Shown here one piece after another: positions 1 to 14,600 of a stretch of 64,000 bases of DNA (position 1 is the first letter of the stretch; the number at the start of each line of letters is the position of its first letter). The stretch is from Mansonella perstans (taxonomy: Eukaryota > Nematoda > Chromadorea > Rhabditida > Onchocercidae): NCBI GenBank assembly GCA_037074765.1, contig JBAMDO010000089.1:62001-126000 (forward strand), given 5' to 3'. The notes under the pieces are model-generated. The model worked only from the letters and a program-made list of their open reading frames with translations, made no database searches and was not told the DNA's origin. Both the position numbers and the translations under genes were made by a program.

Positions 1-488
1 GTTGGATATTCCATATGATTCCTTACAGGTATCAAATTATTTTGATCCATTTGTGATTGATAAAATCCACCGAAAATTTTTGTAGCATAATATAGCAGAA
101 AAAGACATGATGATATAACAATAAATTAAGTGATATATGGATGAATAATATAATTTGGTAGTTTTGAGGGTTTTTTTTTATTTGAGAGTTCTGAGAGTTT
201 TTTTTCTTTTTTTTTTTTTTGGATGACAATCATTTTTAAAAGTATTTCCAATATGAGTATGAAATGTGAATTTTGTAAAGTTCGATATAAACATATTCCG
301 GATAATCCTCATATTGATATAAGGAAGACTATCCAGTTTGAAATAATTTCATCATTATGATTATATTTGAAAAAGCAAAAAAAGTTACATTGTAGTTGAT
401 CGTTGTACTAGAAATTCAATAATAAATCATTACTGTAATCATTAATTAACCTATGGATTATTGGCCACATCATGATCAGATGGATCAA
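1..488. other. 3' flank of ahr-1, no gene seen
   Basis: A+T-rich sequence downstream of the ahr-1 stop codon on the minus strand. It contains homopolymer T runs near 172-220 and no credible reading frame. A TTTATT at about 177-182 is the reverse complement of AATAAA and could be the ahr-1 polyadenylation signal, but it is one of many such strings in DNA this rich in A and T. Confidence 0.5.
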
Positions 489-3400
489 CTAACCAGCATT
501 ATTGGTCATATAATTTTGATAGTACAGCTCAGATGATGATGGCCAATAGTTTGCTTTTGTTGATGATGACCATTGATAATTTTGATCATGTCTTACCGCA
601 CCAGTAGTATCATCCGTGGTGGAAAAATATGCTGTTAATCCCGAAAAACCGGATAGATCCTTAAAGAAATATATATGTGCTTTAATTATTCAATCAATTT
701 AGAATGTTACAGTATGCACAGAAAATTGTTAATTTGTTAAGTAATACTTGAGGTAATTGAAATAATCCCGGAATCATTGATGTATTATTTCCGGTTACAT
801 CGTGAATAACAGTTGTAGCGGTGGTTGCAAAATTTTCATTTTCACTTCTCCGCGATGTCCGAGCAATGGCATCATTCATGGAAGCAATTGCTGGTGTAGC
901 AGCAACAACAATTTGCTGTTGCTGTTGCGCACCATGCATCTTAAATGCAAATACAAAAAAAATTTTTAAATATCGAAAAAAAAAAGTTAACTTTAAGAAA
1001 AAATTTGAGAATTTAAAAAAATAAATGAAATCTTGAAATTTTAGTAAAAAAAACTGGAGAAATATAAAAATGATAAATTTTTTCATATTGGAAAATTTTT
1101 TGAGCGAAATCCCAAAATAAATAAGAAATATATATTTGTATTGGAATACTGTAAAATTTCTTTTAATACTGTATATATCCTGCATTTCTTTCATACTGTA
1201 ACAAAAAAATTGGAATTGAAAAATTTGAAAAGAGGAAATGATAGTGTTTAGTAAAAATGATAAACAATTTTTTATAAAAAAATTGAAAAGTTTTTTAAAA
1301 TAAATTTCAATTTACCTGTATTTCTTTCATATTGCTACTTATTGATGATGGTATCATAAATGTTGAATATTGTGGTACGGAGAGAATTGATGATTGATAA
1401 CCATTATTAATGTTATTATGTTTTTTTCGTTTACGTCCACGTACTGGCAAAAATTGTTGTTGTTGTTGAATTTGTGCTATTGTAACAGATGATGATGATG
1501 ATGATGATGATGATACTATATGTGTTGATGATAAATTCCGATCGCGATTTATTGATACCGGTAATGATTGTTTCATTCTTTAAAAAAATATTAAAATTTT
1601 GTTTTCTTTTTTTCTTTTCTAAAAATTTTTTATTAATTTTTCAATTTTTTTTCTAAGAGAAAGTACCAATTAAAAGTTATCGTTTGCACTTATTAATTAA
1701 ATTTAATGTTGCTCAAATTTCTACGGCCAATTGTTAATTTCAAATGGATCATAATGCTATCAATTAATCTCCCATACTTTCATATTTTATGTTCAAAATA
1801 AAACGTTTTTTAAAAATTGACATTGATATACAAATTTACTAAATATCCCATATCGAAAAATTTTTTAAATTGTTATTACGTGAACTGAAATATCTATGTT
1901 GCATACTAGCATTTCTAACATAAACAAGTAAATTGATAAAGTGATTAGTTAAGTAAAAGGAAAAAAATTGAGAAATAGTAGGAGGAATAAAATTAATGGT
2001 ACCTTGTTGTTGATAATGTAGAAAGCTGTGCATTTTGTCGTTTTGTTCTCATGCAACGATTCTTTTCTAAATCAATCAATCATACAATTGTGATATTAAT
2101 GTGACACTTCACAATGCTAAAGGAAGAAAAGTTCTCCTTATCCGATCAAAACAAAACCCATCCCACAAAGAAATTAAGCAAACGCAGATTGCATCGGCCG
2201 GGAATCGAACCCGGGCCGCCCGCGTGGCAGGCGAGCATTCTACCACTGAACCACCGATGCCTTAATCATGATTTCTTGCAGTCAATATATTATGAATGTT
2301 AATAAAATATAATTGCTTATTAATTTTGCTTTAAAATAAATTTTTAGTTTTGGTGAATAATTTTACTTGCCTTTACCAGAGGATACTGATGGTAATGCTG
2401 CGGTGGATTGCAAATTTCCCGGTGATTGTAATAGCGAATCATCAAATGATAGTAATTTAGCTTTTAATGATGTTCGCTTTTCAAGTAACATCATTCCTTC
2501 AACTTCACTGAAAATAGAAAAAAATAAAAAAATACCAAAAATACTTTAAAAAAATACTAAAAATATTTCAAATTTTTGCTAATAAATTTTTTTGAAAATT
2601 TTAAAATAATTTTGAAACTTAAATTTTTAAAAAATTCTCAATAAAGTTTCCAATTTGATAATTTTTTATAAATATCATTTTTTAATTATAAATTGTAGTT
2701 AAATCACCTTTTGTAAATCATTCAATTATTTGTCACGTATTTTTTAATTTAAATTAAATGTAATTTTCACTTTTTTTAATTGCGAAATAAAATTGTAAGT
2801 TTTTTTCCTTCAACTGTTTGCTTTTTCTAAAATAGAATTTAAAAAAACTTTAAGTTTTCCTCTCCACTCAATTCATTCACTTATTTCGCGGCATCACTTC
2901 AAAGAGAGTGCTTAATTTTGCAAACGAAAATAATTTGTGATTTGATTTTGCCAGGCTCAAAAAAGTAGAACAGTTTATGCTCAAAAAAAGGAAATTTTTG
3001 AATAAATGGGACCAAAAGAAAGGAATTCAAATATCTTTGATTAAAAAGGAATTCGAATGTCTTTAATTAAAAAGGAATGAAAATATCTTTAATTACCACT
3101 GTAATGAATTTAAAATATAACTGCCACTGTAAGATAAAAATAAAATTGAAATTCTTTCATTTTAATTCAATTCTGTAAGAATTGTCAAAGAAAGAAAAAA
3201 TTGTTTGAAAAAAACTTACAAAAATTTTATGGCAATCTTTGTGACATTTAACATCCAATTTAATTTTGATAACAAAAGAAAAATTAACTCAAATAATTAT
3301 AAAGGAAAAAAAATCAGAAAAAAAAGCGAAAAATTTTTTATTTAATTTCTAGAGAAAAAAAGATTAAAGCTTACGTTAAAAGTCGATGTGTTAAACCAAT

Positions 3401-6400
3401 TGTTTCCGGCTTGCTATTTTTATAAAACATCCGGCAGCTACTCTGGATCCAGTATACACGTTGACTACGTGTGCTTATTAAACGATACACTAATATACCA
3501 CTTGCGCTATTCTTTGTTACTAAAAAAAATTTAGTTAATAAAGTAAAACATTGATAACTTCATTATGCTAAATTAATTAACATTAATAACTGTATTACAC
3601 TAAATTAACTAACATTGTCAACTGTATTATGCCAAACTAATTAATATTAATAACTACATTATAACAATTAATAATTGTTTTGTTAATGTAACTGCATTAT
3701 TAATCATTAATAACTGTTTTATGATTGTAATAAATTAGTTAACATTGATAACTGTATCATGCCATTAATTGATTAATGTCGATGAATGTACTGTATGGTA
3801 AATTAATCACCACTGATAACTTTATCATGCTAAATTGATCATAATTGAAAGTTATTTTCTCTCGTCGAAATTCTCATCTTCATTTAATTTGCATACTCAA
3901 ATCTTTCCTATAATATTACATTCGTTTAAATTTACATTCCTTTTATTAATTGCTTCATTTTTCCCTTATTTCAAAACATAATTTGAAAATGATTTGAATT
4001 TAAATAAATTGCACGTTTTTTTCCCATTGAAATTTTTAAAAATAATTGAAACAGGAGAATGCAAAAAATGGAGAAAATATTATTGATAATTGCCGAATTT
4101 TATTTGTTTTCTGCAATTAACGATTTTTTTTTAAATTTCAAACTTATTTTTAAATTATCGAAAAATTGTTAAAGTTTAAAAAAAACGAATGAAAAAAAGT
4201 ATGGAATTTGAAAATGAATATTTTTGGCTTTTTTTTTTAATTCAATTTTTTTTTTAATTTAATTTTTTCGTTTTTTTAATTTCAAAAATAAAAAATATAA
4301 TATGTTGATATGACATCTGTTACAATTTCTGGACAAATATATTTTACTTTTGCATTTTATAAATCTTGAAGAAACATCGATCATAAAAATTAGTAGATTG
4401 GTCATTTTTGGTCATTCTGTCTAAATTTATTACAGCTCATTAATATAATTGTTAATCAATTAATCAGACGAAACCTTCTTTATGTGCTTCAGCAATACAT
4501 GTCGCATCATCAACATGAACTAAGCTATAAAAGCTATATGGCAAATTTTTGTCATCCAATTCTAACAATATTCTGAAAAAAGTATTAAAATTATTTAGCA
4601 AAAATAAAAAGAATTTAAAAAATTGCAAAAAAAAAATTTATTAAAATTTTTTGTTTTTTTAAATCTTATAATTTTTCTTTCTTTTTATAAAAAATTAAAA
4701 GTAAACTTCATTTGATTATCTGTTGAAACAAGTGTAAAATCAAGTGAATGTTTGGTTTTCAGGATTGAATCACCCATTTGTTGTTGATCAGCAGCATTCG
4801 GTGGAACAAACGGACTGGAGAAAAGAAGAAGCAAAAGATAATTAAAACATATAATAATTAAAACCAGAACTGGAAAATATTTTTTTTTAAAGCAAAATTA
4901 ATAGTTAAAACTGGAAATGGAAAATGTTTTTTTGAAACAAAATAAATAATTAAAACCGGAAACAGAGAATGTTTTTTTTGTTTTTTTTAGTGATAATATT
5001 TAAAATATATTTTCAAGCATTTTAGAAGCGTTTGAATAAAATTTTTCAAAAATTTTTGAATCAATAACAAAAAGAGATTTGTAGAGTAAAATTCAGAAAT
5101 TTTGCCGGATGAACAATTTTCAATTCTACTCGATAGATGATTAAGATACAAAAAAAAAAAAAAAAAAAAAAAAACAAATGACAACATGCGTAGCTACAAA
5201 TGTTAATTGAACCAAGAATTGGCACTTACCGGAACGAATTAAATGTTGTAAAAACCGGATGATAAAATACATACCTGCAAACGGCAACTAAACCAAGAAC
5301 GATATTCCCGGTCGAATAGTTTTGGACTCTATTCAGTATATAGGAATGCGGTAAACCGTGAAGACTCATTAGCTTTCCACGTACGTCTATCCTCTACAAA
5401 ATCAAAATTATATTAAGATTAAAATTCATAATTTTAAGAAAATTTTCCGAATAATTTTTTTTCTGTCCAAGAGTAATTTTCAATCCTGTTCAATATTATG
5501 TATGGTGGATCCTATAAATACCGGATGATGATGATAATAATGACCATAATGATAATAATAACAGTAGTAATAATAACAAATAATAATAACAATAATAGCA
5601 ATGACAATAATAATAATAAATACAATTTATCAATAAACGATAGCTAAACTTATTACAAACAAATATGGGAAATTCACTTACGTAAATTAGCATTTATTAC
5701 GTTTGATACTTTATTCAGCAATTTCAATAAATTCAAATTAATTTTTAAATTTGCAATAATTTCAAACAGATAACAACAAACCAGAAATCCACAAGTATTA
5801 TCTAATAAACAACGAAATCGAGCATTAACATTTCGTTCTAAATAAGACATACCACCTGAAAAATTATTAAAATTTTATTTTAATTTTTTTGAAAAAGAAA
5901 TTAAAGTTTTAATTATTTAAAATAAATGGAAAATTGAATTAATCAAATATCAATCTTCTAAAAATTATTCATTAATACCAGGTGTAAGGATATCTCGTAG
6001 ACAGGTAACATGAAGTGGAACATTGTAATTCCAAGCTAACTGTAGCTTAATATCTTCTCGATCCTCCGAATGTATCATTTCAAATAAGGGTTGATGAAGG
6101 ATATCGGACTGAAAAAATTTCTATATAATTAATGATAAATAATTACTGGTAATTTGTTGCTAATTGTTTTTTTTTTTTTTTTGATTAAAAATAAAACCAG
6201 ACACCAATTGATAAAATTAAATGGAATGGAAGGAGTAGAAGTAATCAAAAGTTTAATTCGTCGTATTTTAACTCATAATAAAATTGATTAATTAACTGAA
6301 ACAATAATTTAGTTTAAAATGTCTATTTTTCTTTTAATTGAATTCATATATTATAATTACATTTTGTTAATATTTGTTTTAATTTCGACTGTTTTTCTCA

Positions 6401-8629
6401 AATTTCAGTTATTTAAATTTAGTAACAATAGCTACTTTTTATCACTACCATTTACCTTTCATCAGTCATAATGATTTTATCTTTGTTGGAACTTTAGTTT
6501 TATTTGAAAATCGAAAATTTTAATTCCACAAAACATTTTTGATATGGAATTAAAATTTCAAGGGAAAATTTCGCTTACTTTTATTTTTATTAATCACCTG
6601 GTGAAATATTTGTTTTTATTAATTACCTGATGAAATCCAAGGTAAGTTTCAATATTTTCGGATGCATAACAAATATCACCATTTTCATTTAAAATTAAAA
6701 TAAAACCACCAAGTGCCTAAAAAGTGTCAACGCTCTTTAATGCAATATTTGAAATTATACTTCTTTTCAAAATTTGATTATTCATAAAAAACAAAAACAA
6801 AAATTAAAGATTAATTTTGAATGGATTTTTTTTGGCAGAAAAATTTTTACTTAAACAATATTTAAGCATTCAAGAAAAAAATGCTCAAATTATCTGAGTT
6901 AAAAAACAAAGCATTTTTTTTCGATTTACAAGCATTTTTCTTTTTTAAAATTTGAAATGTTGAAATTTAATTTTCAGGAAAAAAAAGAAGCTTTTGTAAC
7001 CTTTAGAGCCATACTTTCGAAATCATACTCATTTGGATCGATAAGTGATTGTCCAGAACAATAATGAATACCTGTTGGAATACCGCCACCATACGGAATT
7101 GTTGCATCAATAATTGGAATGTATGGATATCGATGAGCGAAAGCAAATGGAAAATTTGCAATATATCGATGTAAGCATGCTAAAATTTACGTGATTTACG
7201 TGGTTTACGTGTGTGTATGTGTTAAATGTAATGGACGTGAATAAAAGATCAATTAAAATTACAACGAATTAAAATATGGTAATACGGTAGAGATATGGTA
7301 GAAAAAAAAATTTAACAATGAATTTCAATTTTCGTTTTAAAATAATTTTTGCAGCCAAAAAAATTTTAATAACGAATTTAAATTGAAATGAATCACCATA
7401 AATTTCATTACATTAATTTATAAATTCAAATTTGGAATAATTTTTTTTATTAAATTTTAAAATTATTTAAATGAACAGAATGAATATTTAAAATTTCTTC
7501 AACAATAAATGTGAAATTATTTGATTTCTTTCAAATCAAAAAAAAATTGAACTGAACAAAAAACAATTCAAAAAAGTACAATTTCATTCTTCAAAAACAA
7601 AAATTTTTAATTGAAATTTAAGTAAAAAAGAATTTATTTACTTTCTCATAATTAATCAATTTTAAACAAAGAAATTTAAAACGTAAATTTTTTTTGTTTT
7701 TCTTAAATTTAAATTAAAATTTTCATTTAAAAAAATGACTGTTAATGAATTTTTTTCGAATTAAATACATCTAATAGCAGAAATATAAAAAATTCCTGAA
7801 TTGAAAAATTTTCTAAAAATTGTAGAACATTGATTTTTATTTAAAACATTGAATTTTTCAATTTTATGTCTGCGTTCGATTTTAAAATTGGATTTATTAT
7901 TAATATTAAAAATGAAACAAAGTGAAAGAATTGCATAATTTTGTTTGTATCAATTATTTTGACAAATTTATCATAATTTTTCTTTTTTCTGTTTCACTTC
8001 AATTATTTCTGTACCATTTAAGTTTTTAAATTTCATTCAAAATCTGATCTCCCAATCAATTTTTGAATTTTTGCACGTGCAATAAAAATTTTATTTAATG
8101 AAATGGTTTTTTTTTTTAAATAAAAGGCAAATTTATCACAGAAGAAAACAAAATCATTTTATTTTTCTCCAGTATTTTTCCCATTTTACCCGCAATATCA
8201 TTTTTGAAATTTCCAGCAAATGTTTATCAATCTCATGACACCTGTCAAGTTAATGTCGCAAGAAATGTCATCGAAAGTTATTTTTAATTACCGGGTTTTT
8301 GTCACAAGAATCAGAAATATTCGAATAAAATCTTATGATAATCATTTTCGTTCTGACATGCTATTGACAGAATGATCAACTGTTATATCCAGTTGAACAC
8401 AGAGTATTAATTTATTTCAGAACTTGTCTTCCTTGCATCTTTCAATTCCCGAGCTTTCTCGACTTATTATCATCCATCAAAATTGTCAGATTTTGGTGAA
8501 AATATTTGATGTAAAGAGATTAGATTGCTGTATTTGTATGTTTACTCTTGATACTGTGTACTGTACCAGATTAAATATGAGAATTTGATGGGAAATTCCC
8601 CTACAGATGAAAATAATAAAATTAATTCG

Positions 8630-8664
<35 letters not shown>

Positions 8665-11600
8665 TATCTAACAGCATTTAACTAATTAAAGTCAAAATTA
8701 ATGAAAAAAATTAACGCATTAAATGAAATGGTTCATTAACCTTTACAATAATTATTTCCTCATGTAGATAAGATAGTAAGGCAAGTAATGCCAATGACAG
8801 GCAAATAAGAAAATATATCAAAATAACAAGCTAATTACCCATTGCTAATAATAATTGGACAAGTAATTAACAATGAATTAACCCAATAGTAATCATAGGC
8901 TAGGCAAAAGTTGAACAATAGATTACTGTATTAAATTTTCGGCATGTGTAAAGAAATGAATAATTAAACATTAATTTTTTTTAAACTAATTATAATTTCA
9001 ATTACCTTTAAACTAGTTATAACTTCAATTACCTGTGGCACAATCACGATAGCTTCACTTATTGAAGCTAATTAATCTTCATGCTATATTAGCAATCTGA
9101 TAATTATTTGATGGATCCAAAAAAAAAGAAAAAATGTTCAATGAACATTTTGTAAGTTTCAATCAAATTGTTTGAGCAAAATGTAATTTTAATTGGCGGC
9201 AAAAATTTTGTAATAATGCTAACAAATAAATAAGAAATCGTTATCACTGGTACTAATTAATAATAATCATAATTAATGAGCATTCAAATTTCATTAAAGA
9301 AAAATTAAAAACATTGAATTAGTTTTTCTTCTGCAATATTTTCTTCACTCAGAGTAATTGAATGACAAGAAAGAAAGAAAAAAAAAGAAAATCGAAATAC
9401 TTAATGATAAGGTATGAAATCGAAATGATATATTTGATGTAATAGTACTCAACAATTTATGCACATCCAACAGACAACGAATATGTCATTAAATTTATCC
9501 TTTTCATGTAAATTATTTTCCAAGGAAAAAATTTTGGTCCCAAATCCTAAGAGAAACAATTTTAGCAAATATTTGGCCAAAAGAAATGAAAAAGACAAAA
9601 AAAAAAACCATTATTTCTAAAATTTCTTCTAGTAGAAAAAAAATTTTTTTTCTTTGGAATATTTTCAAAAAGTAATTAAATTCGTTTCATAAAAAAAAGA
9701 GAGAAAATTCAAATATTTATTCAATTTAATTTTTTATTTCGCTTTCGCAAACAATTATTAATTAATGCTGCTTCTTGGTAATTTTTTAAGTTTATTTATA
9801 TAAAAATGATAAGTGATTTGACAGAATGGTTTGTTAAGGTAAATAATTAATTTATTTATAATTTTAACTAATGTTTTAGCTATGACTACAAACTTCTTTT
9901 TTTAATAGTTAATCAAAAATTTCAAAATTTTGCAAACTTATTTAGTGCTGTTGCAGATTGGTATTATTCTAATTATACGTTCTACAATTAGATACTATAA
10001 GTTTGAATAATTTTAAGTGCAATTGCTAATTCTAAATTATTTAAGCATCAAAAGAAAAAATAATTTGGAAATTTTTAAAACAAATTTTAAGAACTTACAA
10101 AATGCTATTGTTTATTATTATTCTTGCATTTTTCATAAGCTTCATGACTGATATGATTTAATTTAAGGTGAAAAAAAAAAATTGCCAATACTGATGAATG
10201 TATTTTGTGCAATACTTGATAATTAAATTCTTAATTACATCCTTAAATGATTGTTATCATCATAATATCGTACTTAGCATGCTTCACTGAACAATCATAC
10301 ACATGAGATCGAATTCATGGAGCAGGTGTATTTTTGAAACCATTCAAAAAATTTCATATTCGAGGAAAATTTCTGAGTGATTGAATATAATATATTTTTT
10401 TTCAATAAAATTTGAAAAGATGTTTTTAATTTCATAAATTAATTTTCATTAATTTATTAATTTCAAACAGAAAATTAAAATATTGTAAAAATTGTAAATT
10501 AAAAGCAGAATAGTTGGAAAAAAATTATTTTTTTTTTTATCGATACAATAATACAAATAAATAGTGATGTGCTTTTTTTTTAAATCCTAAATAATTGAAC
10601 TATTGCTTAATGGATATTACAGTAATTAATTTCCGAAATTTGTTAATTATTTGCATGATTTTATTCTTACAATTACGTTTACACGTTATTTTAACGTTGT
10701 TAGATTGAGAGTAGAGAAGAATAAAGTTTGATTAAGTCTTACCTTGCATACGTCTACACGTTACTGTTAGACACGTAATTATGAGTGCTTTATTAAATCT
10801 TATTTAACATGTCTGCTAGATTAGAAATGATAAGGGTAGTAAAGACGCACATAAGTTATATGCTTTTTACGGTTTTGTTTGTTTAAATTGAAATCAAAAA
10901 AAAATCCGTTTTTTGTTTTTTTCTATTTTTCTTTAAGATTTCTTTTCTTTTCACTTTAACATTGCTTAAAAATACTTAAATCTAACAGATTTAATTGTTG
11001 TTAATGCAATTTTCAACGTGTAAAAAACGTGTTACGTGCATAAAGTAAAGAAAAAAACTCAATAACTTCTCTTTTATTAATTTAACCTATATTATATATA
11101 TACCCATTAGAGTGATTTTTTTGTTTCTTTACGTATGAGGACGAATATGAATGATGTTTAATTTTTTACACCATGAGCAAATGAGTGATGTTTAAGTCTA
11201 ACAGAAACAATTCTTGTGAGTGTTTGTGCAAGTAAACGTGAAAGATAACGTGCAGAAAGTAACAAAAAAACTTAATGACTTCCCATTTGCTAATTTAACA
11301 TACATTATATATTATCCGTTAAAGTGATTTCTGGTTCTTCACGTACATGAACAAACAAATAATGTATAATTTTTTAGGCAAGTGAACAAATAAATGACGT
11401 TTAATTCTTTACGTATATTAATAAATAAATGATAGATGCGTATACACGTGCGTAAACATAATGTACGTAAATTTATTGCTAAAAAAAGAAAAAAAAGATC
11501 GAATGTTGCAAAATAATAGTTTCATATTACATTTTTTGCAAACATTGCGTCATTCACACTATTAAGTATTATTACATGATCGCAATTAAAATAGGGAAGA

Positions 11601-14600
11601 AAGATGACTAATCAATTGACACCTTTATTTGCTTAGGATCAATTAAAAGGAGATGAAAGACTAAAAGACTGCTGATATAGTTATACGAAGTAACATATGT
11701 CACACTGTCAACATTGATCAGTTACGTCACCGTAAAAGATTTTTTTTTTGATATCGCAATATTTCCGAAGTGTTTTTCACTTTTAGTTTATGACTTTACG
11801 ACAACGGTTACAACTTAACTAATAAGTCATTTTTGCAAAGTAATCTAAATTAGATATGCCGAGATATTGGTACAGAACAAATATAATAAATGATAAAAAT
11901 GATTTAATAAAAATGATCTAAATTAGACCACCAAGATCTTGCCATAAAATAAGTATGAAAAATAATGAAAATGATCTGATAAATATGATAATTTAAATTA
12001 GATCGCCAAAATATTAATGTAGAACAAGTATGATAAATGATAAAATGATCTGATAAGTTAGATTGCCAAGATATTGATATAGAATAAGTAAGAAAATGAT
12101 AAAAATGGTTTGATAAATTGGATCACCAAGATATTAATACAGTGCAAGTATGATAAATAATAAAAATGATCTGATAAATATATGAACCAAATTAGATCAC
12201 CAAGATATTGAGATAAAACAGGAACATGATAAATGAAAAAAAGCGATCTGATGAATTAAGAAATGAAATATTGCTTACCTTGAAAATGTGCTTTAATTTG
12301 CAGGTAACTAACAGCTAGTCGTAATACGCTAAGTTTGTCTAACCTAAAATGAGAAATAATTAGCCAAATTAATTATTTCATTTCCAGATTTTACATATTT
12401 CAATTTTTCGATATCATCAAGTTGTAATAATAGCAAAGGTAAGTTTTAAAAAAAAAATTTTAATAAATGCTATTTTAGAAAATTTATTTTTACAATCATT
12501 ATCATTGTCACCACATTTTTCATTTTTTAAATAATTATCCAAATTTGGAATAATTTTTGTAAATTTAAATCTAATTTTAATTCTACTTCAATCAACACTA
12601 TCGATAATTATTTCATCACTGTGATAGCATTTTCAGTGGGTGTGATTAATTCGTTCTTTTCTTAGATTTTTTTTTTATTTAATTCGTTCTTTTCTTCTTT
12701 TTTATTTTTGTCATCCTCATTTAGTTTTGCAGTTTTTACAAGCTGAAAAATTTTAATTTAAATAATTAACTAACACTGAGTCGCCATTCCATAACTAAAG
12801 CTAATTAATTTAATTCGCTTTTTTTGTTAATTAATTAATTCGTTCTTTTCTTAGATTTTTTTTTAAAGTAAAAAAAAACATACCCGCGCTATTTTTTTCT
12901 GCAATTTTATTCACTAATAAAATTTTTTTGCGAAATCCGCAAGGATAATTTCAGGAAAAGAAAATGTTTGCAAATTTTTGAATATTCTCAAATTTCAATT
13001 TAAATTGCTAAATAAAACATTTGCTTTTTACTGAAGAAAAAAATGCGAAATACTTAATTACTTAAATTGCAAATGGTAATTTTGTAATTCATTTCAAACT
13101 ATCAGTTTCATATTAATTTTTATCCCCAGATCAATTTACTTAATTTTCCAAATTAATTAATTTATCACCATTCAATAATGACTGACAGTGTTTTCATTGC
13201 ATACAAAAAAAATTTCAATATTTTTGAAAAAAATTTTTTTTAGTATAAAAAATTCAACTTAAAAACCATAAAAAATTAAATTTTAATTTCAAATTTCACT
13301 TTTTTTCTTTATTTAATTTTTAAAAAATTGAATTTAAAATTTCAACCTTGAAATAACATTTTGCTCATATGGTAATAGTGCAGCAACAATTTCCAGCTCA
13401 CTATTCAGTCGTTCACGATGTCTTTTACTTGGATTTGTTGCAATTCCAGGTCTTATTTCTTCACGTGTACTAAAATTGAATTTTTTAAATTTGAAAAATA
13501 ATTTTCAATAAAAATTTTTTTAGAATGAATAAAAGGGATTTGCAAGAAATGTAGAGTGATGCTATGAGATTTGTAAATTATAAAATTTATTTTGATTGAA
13601 ATAAATTTTAAAAAAAATTTTTTTTTTCATTCGATTTTTATGTTTTTTTTTCTCTCTCTCATAAATTAATACTGTTTCATAAGCCTGTAATATATATAGC
13701 TGGCGATATTTTTCATCTTGGATACGGTAGTTCAAACTAACAAACGAACAAATATTCAACAGCTGCTATCATTGTCTTGTTGATTAGGTTGTAAAAAGGA
13801 AAAAGAAAAGGTGAAAGGGAGAATTTTATGATGAAATAAAATTGAAAATATACAACAACGATGTTGTTAATGATGATGATGATAATGTTAATGATGACAG
13901 TAATAAGCATATGACAATTAATTATTAATTAATACATTCATCTTTTTCTCTTTTCATCACAATTTTCCTCCTCTTGCCATTTTCCTTTTGTCAGTCATTC
14001 CTTATAATATCTTTTCTCTAAGCATGAAATGCAAGTAATGCAAATAATGCATTACGAGTAATTTAGCATTGCATGCTATACATAGCGTGCTTCCTAGCTT
14101 GCTAGAAAAATGAAATATTGAAATCAATTAAGTGTATACATACATCTATGTGTAGAGAAATCCTTTAATAGTTTTAGCAAATTTCCGGAAATTTTAGCTA
14201 CAACAATCTGGATACATAAAAATTTGCAATGCAGTTATTCTCGAATGAAATTTGCAAATTTACAAATTAACCTGAAAATTAATTTTCGTTCAAAGATTTG
14301 AGAAAAAAATTATTGGAATTTATCAAATGGCTAATATAAATAATAGTAACAAAGGAAATAGGAGCGATTCTAAATTGATTTCGAATATAGGTATTCGATT
14401 GCCCTGTAAATAGAATCTAAAACTAAAAGTTATTTTTTTTAGACTTTTCCAATATTTGTTTGTCTATTCTCCTTCAAACAATACAAAATTAAATACAAAT
14501 TCAGTTAAAATCTTTTTATAAAATAATTAAAGTTTTTTTTTTAATTGGAAATCTAAAATCGTTTCAATTCTTTGAATATTTCCATTTGAAACAATGAAAA

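Noticed and set aside
1839..2033. 64-codon minus-strand ORF inside ahr-1 intron 12
   Set aside because: Including it breaks the phase-perfect join between the exons at 2367 and 1577, and it has no resemblance to AHR C-termini.
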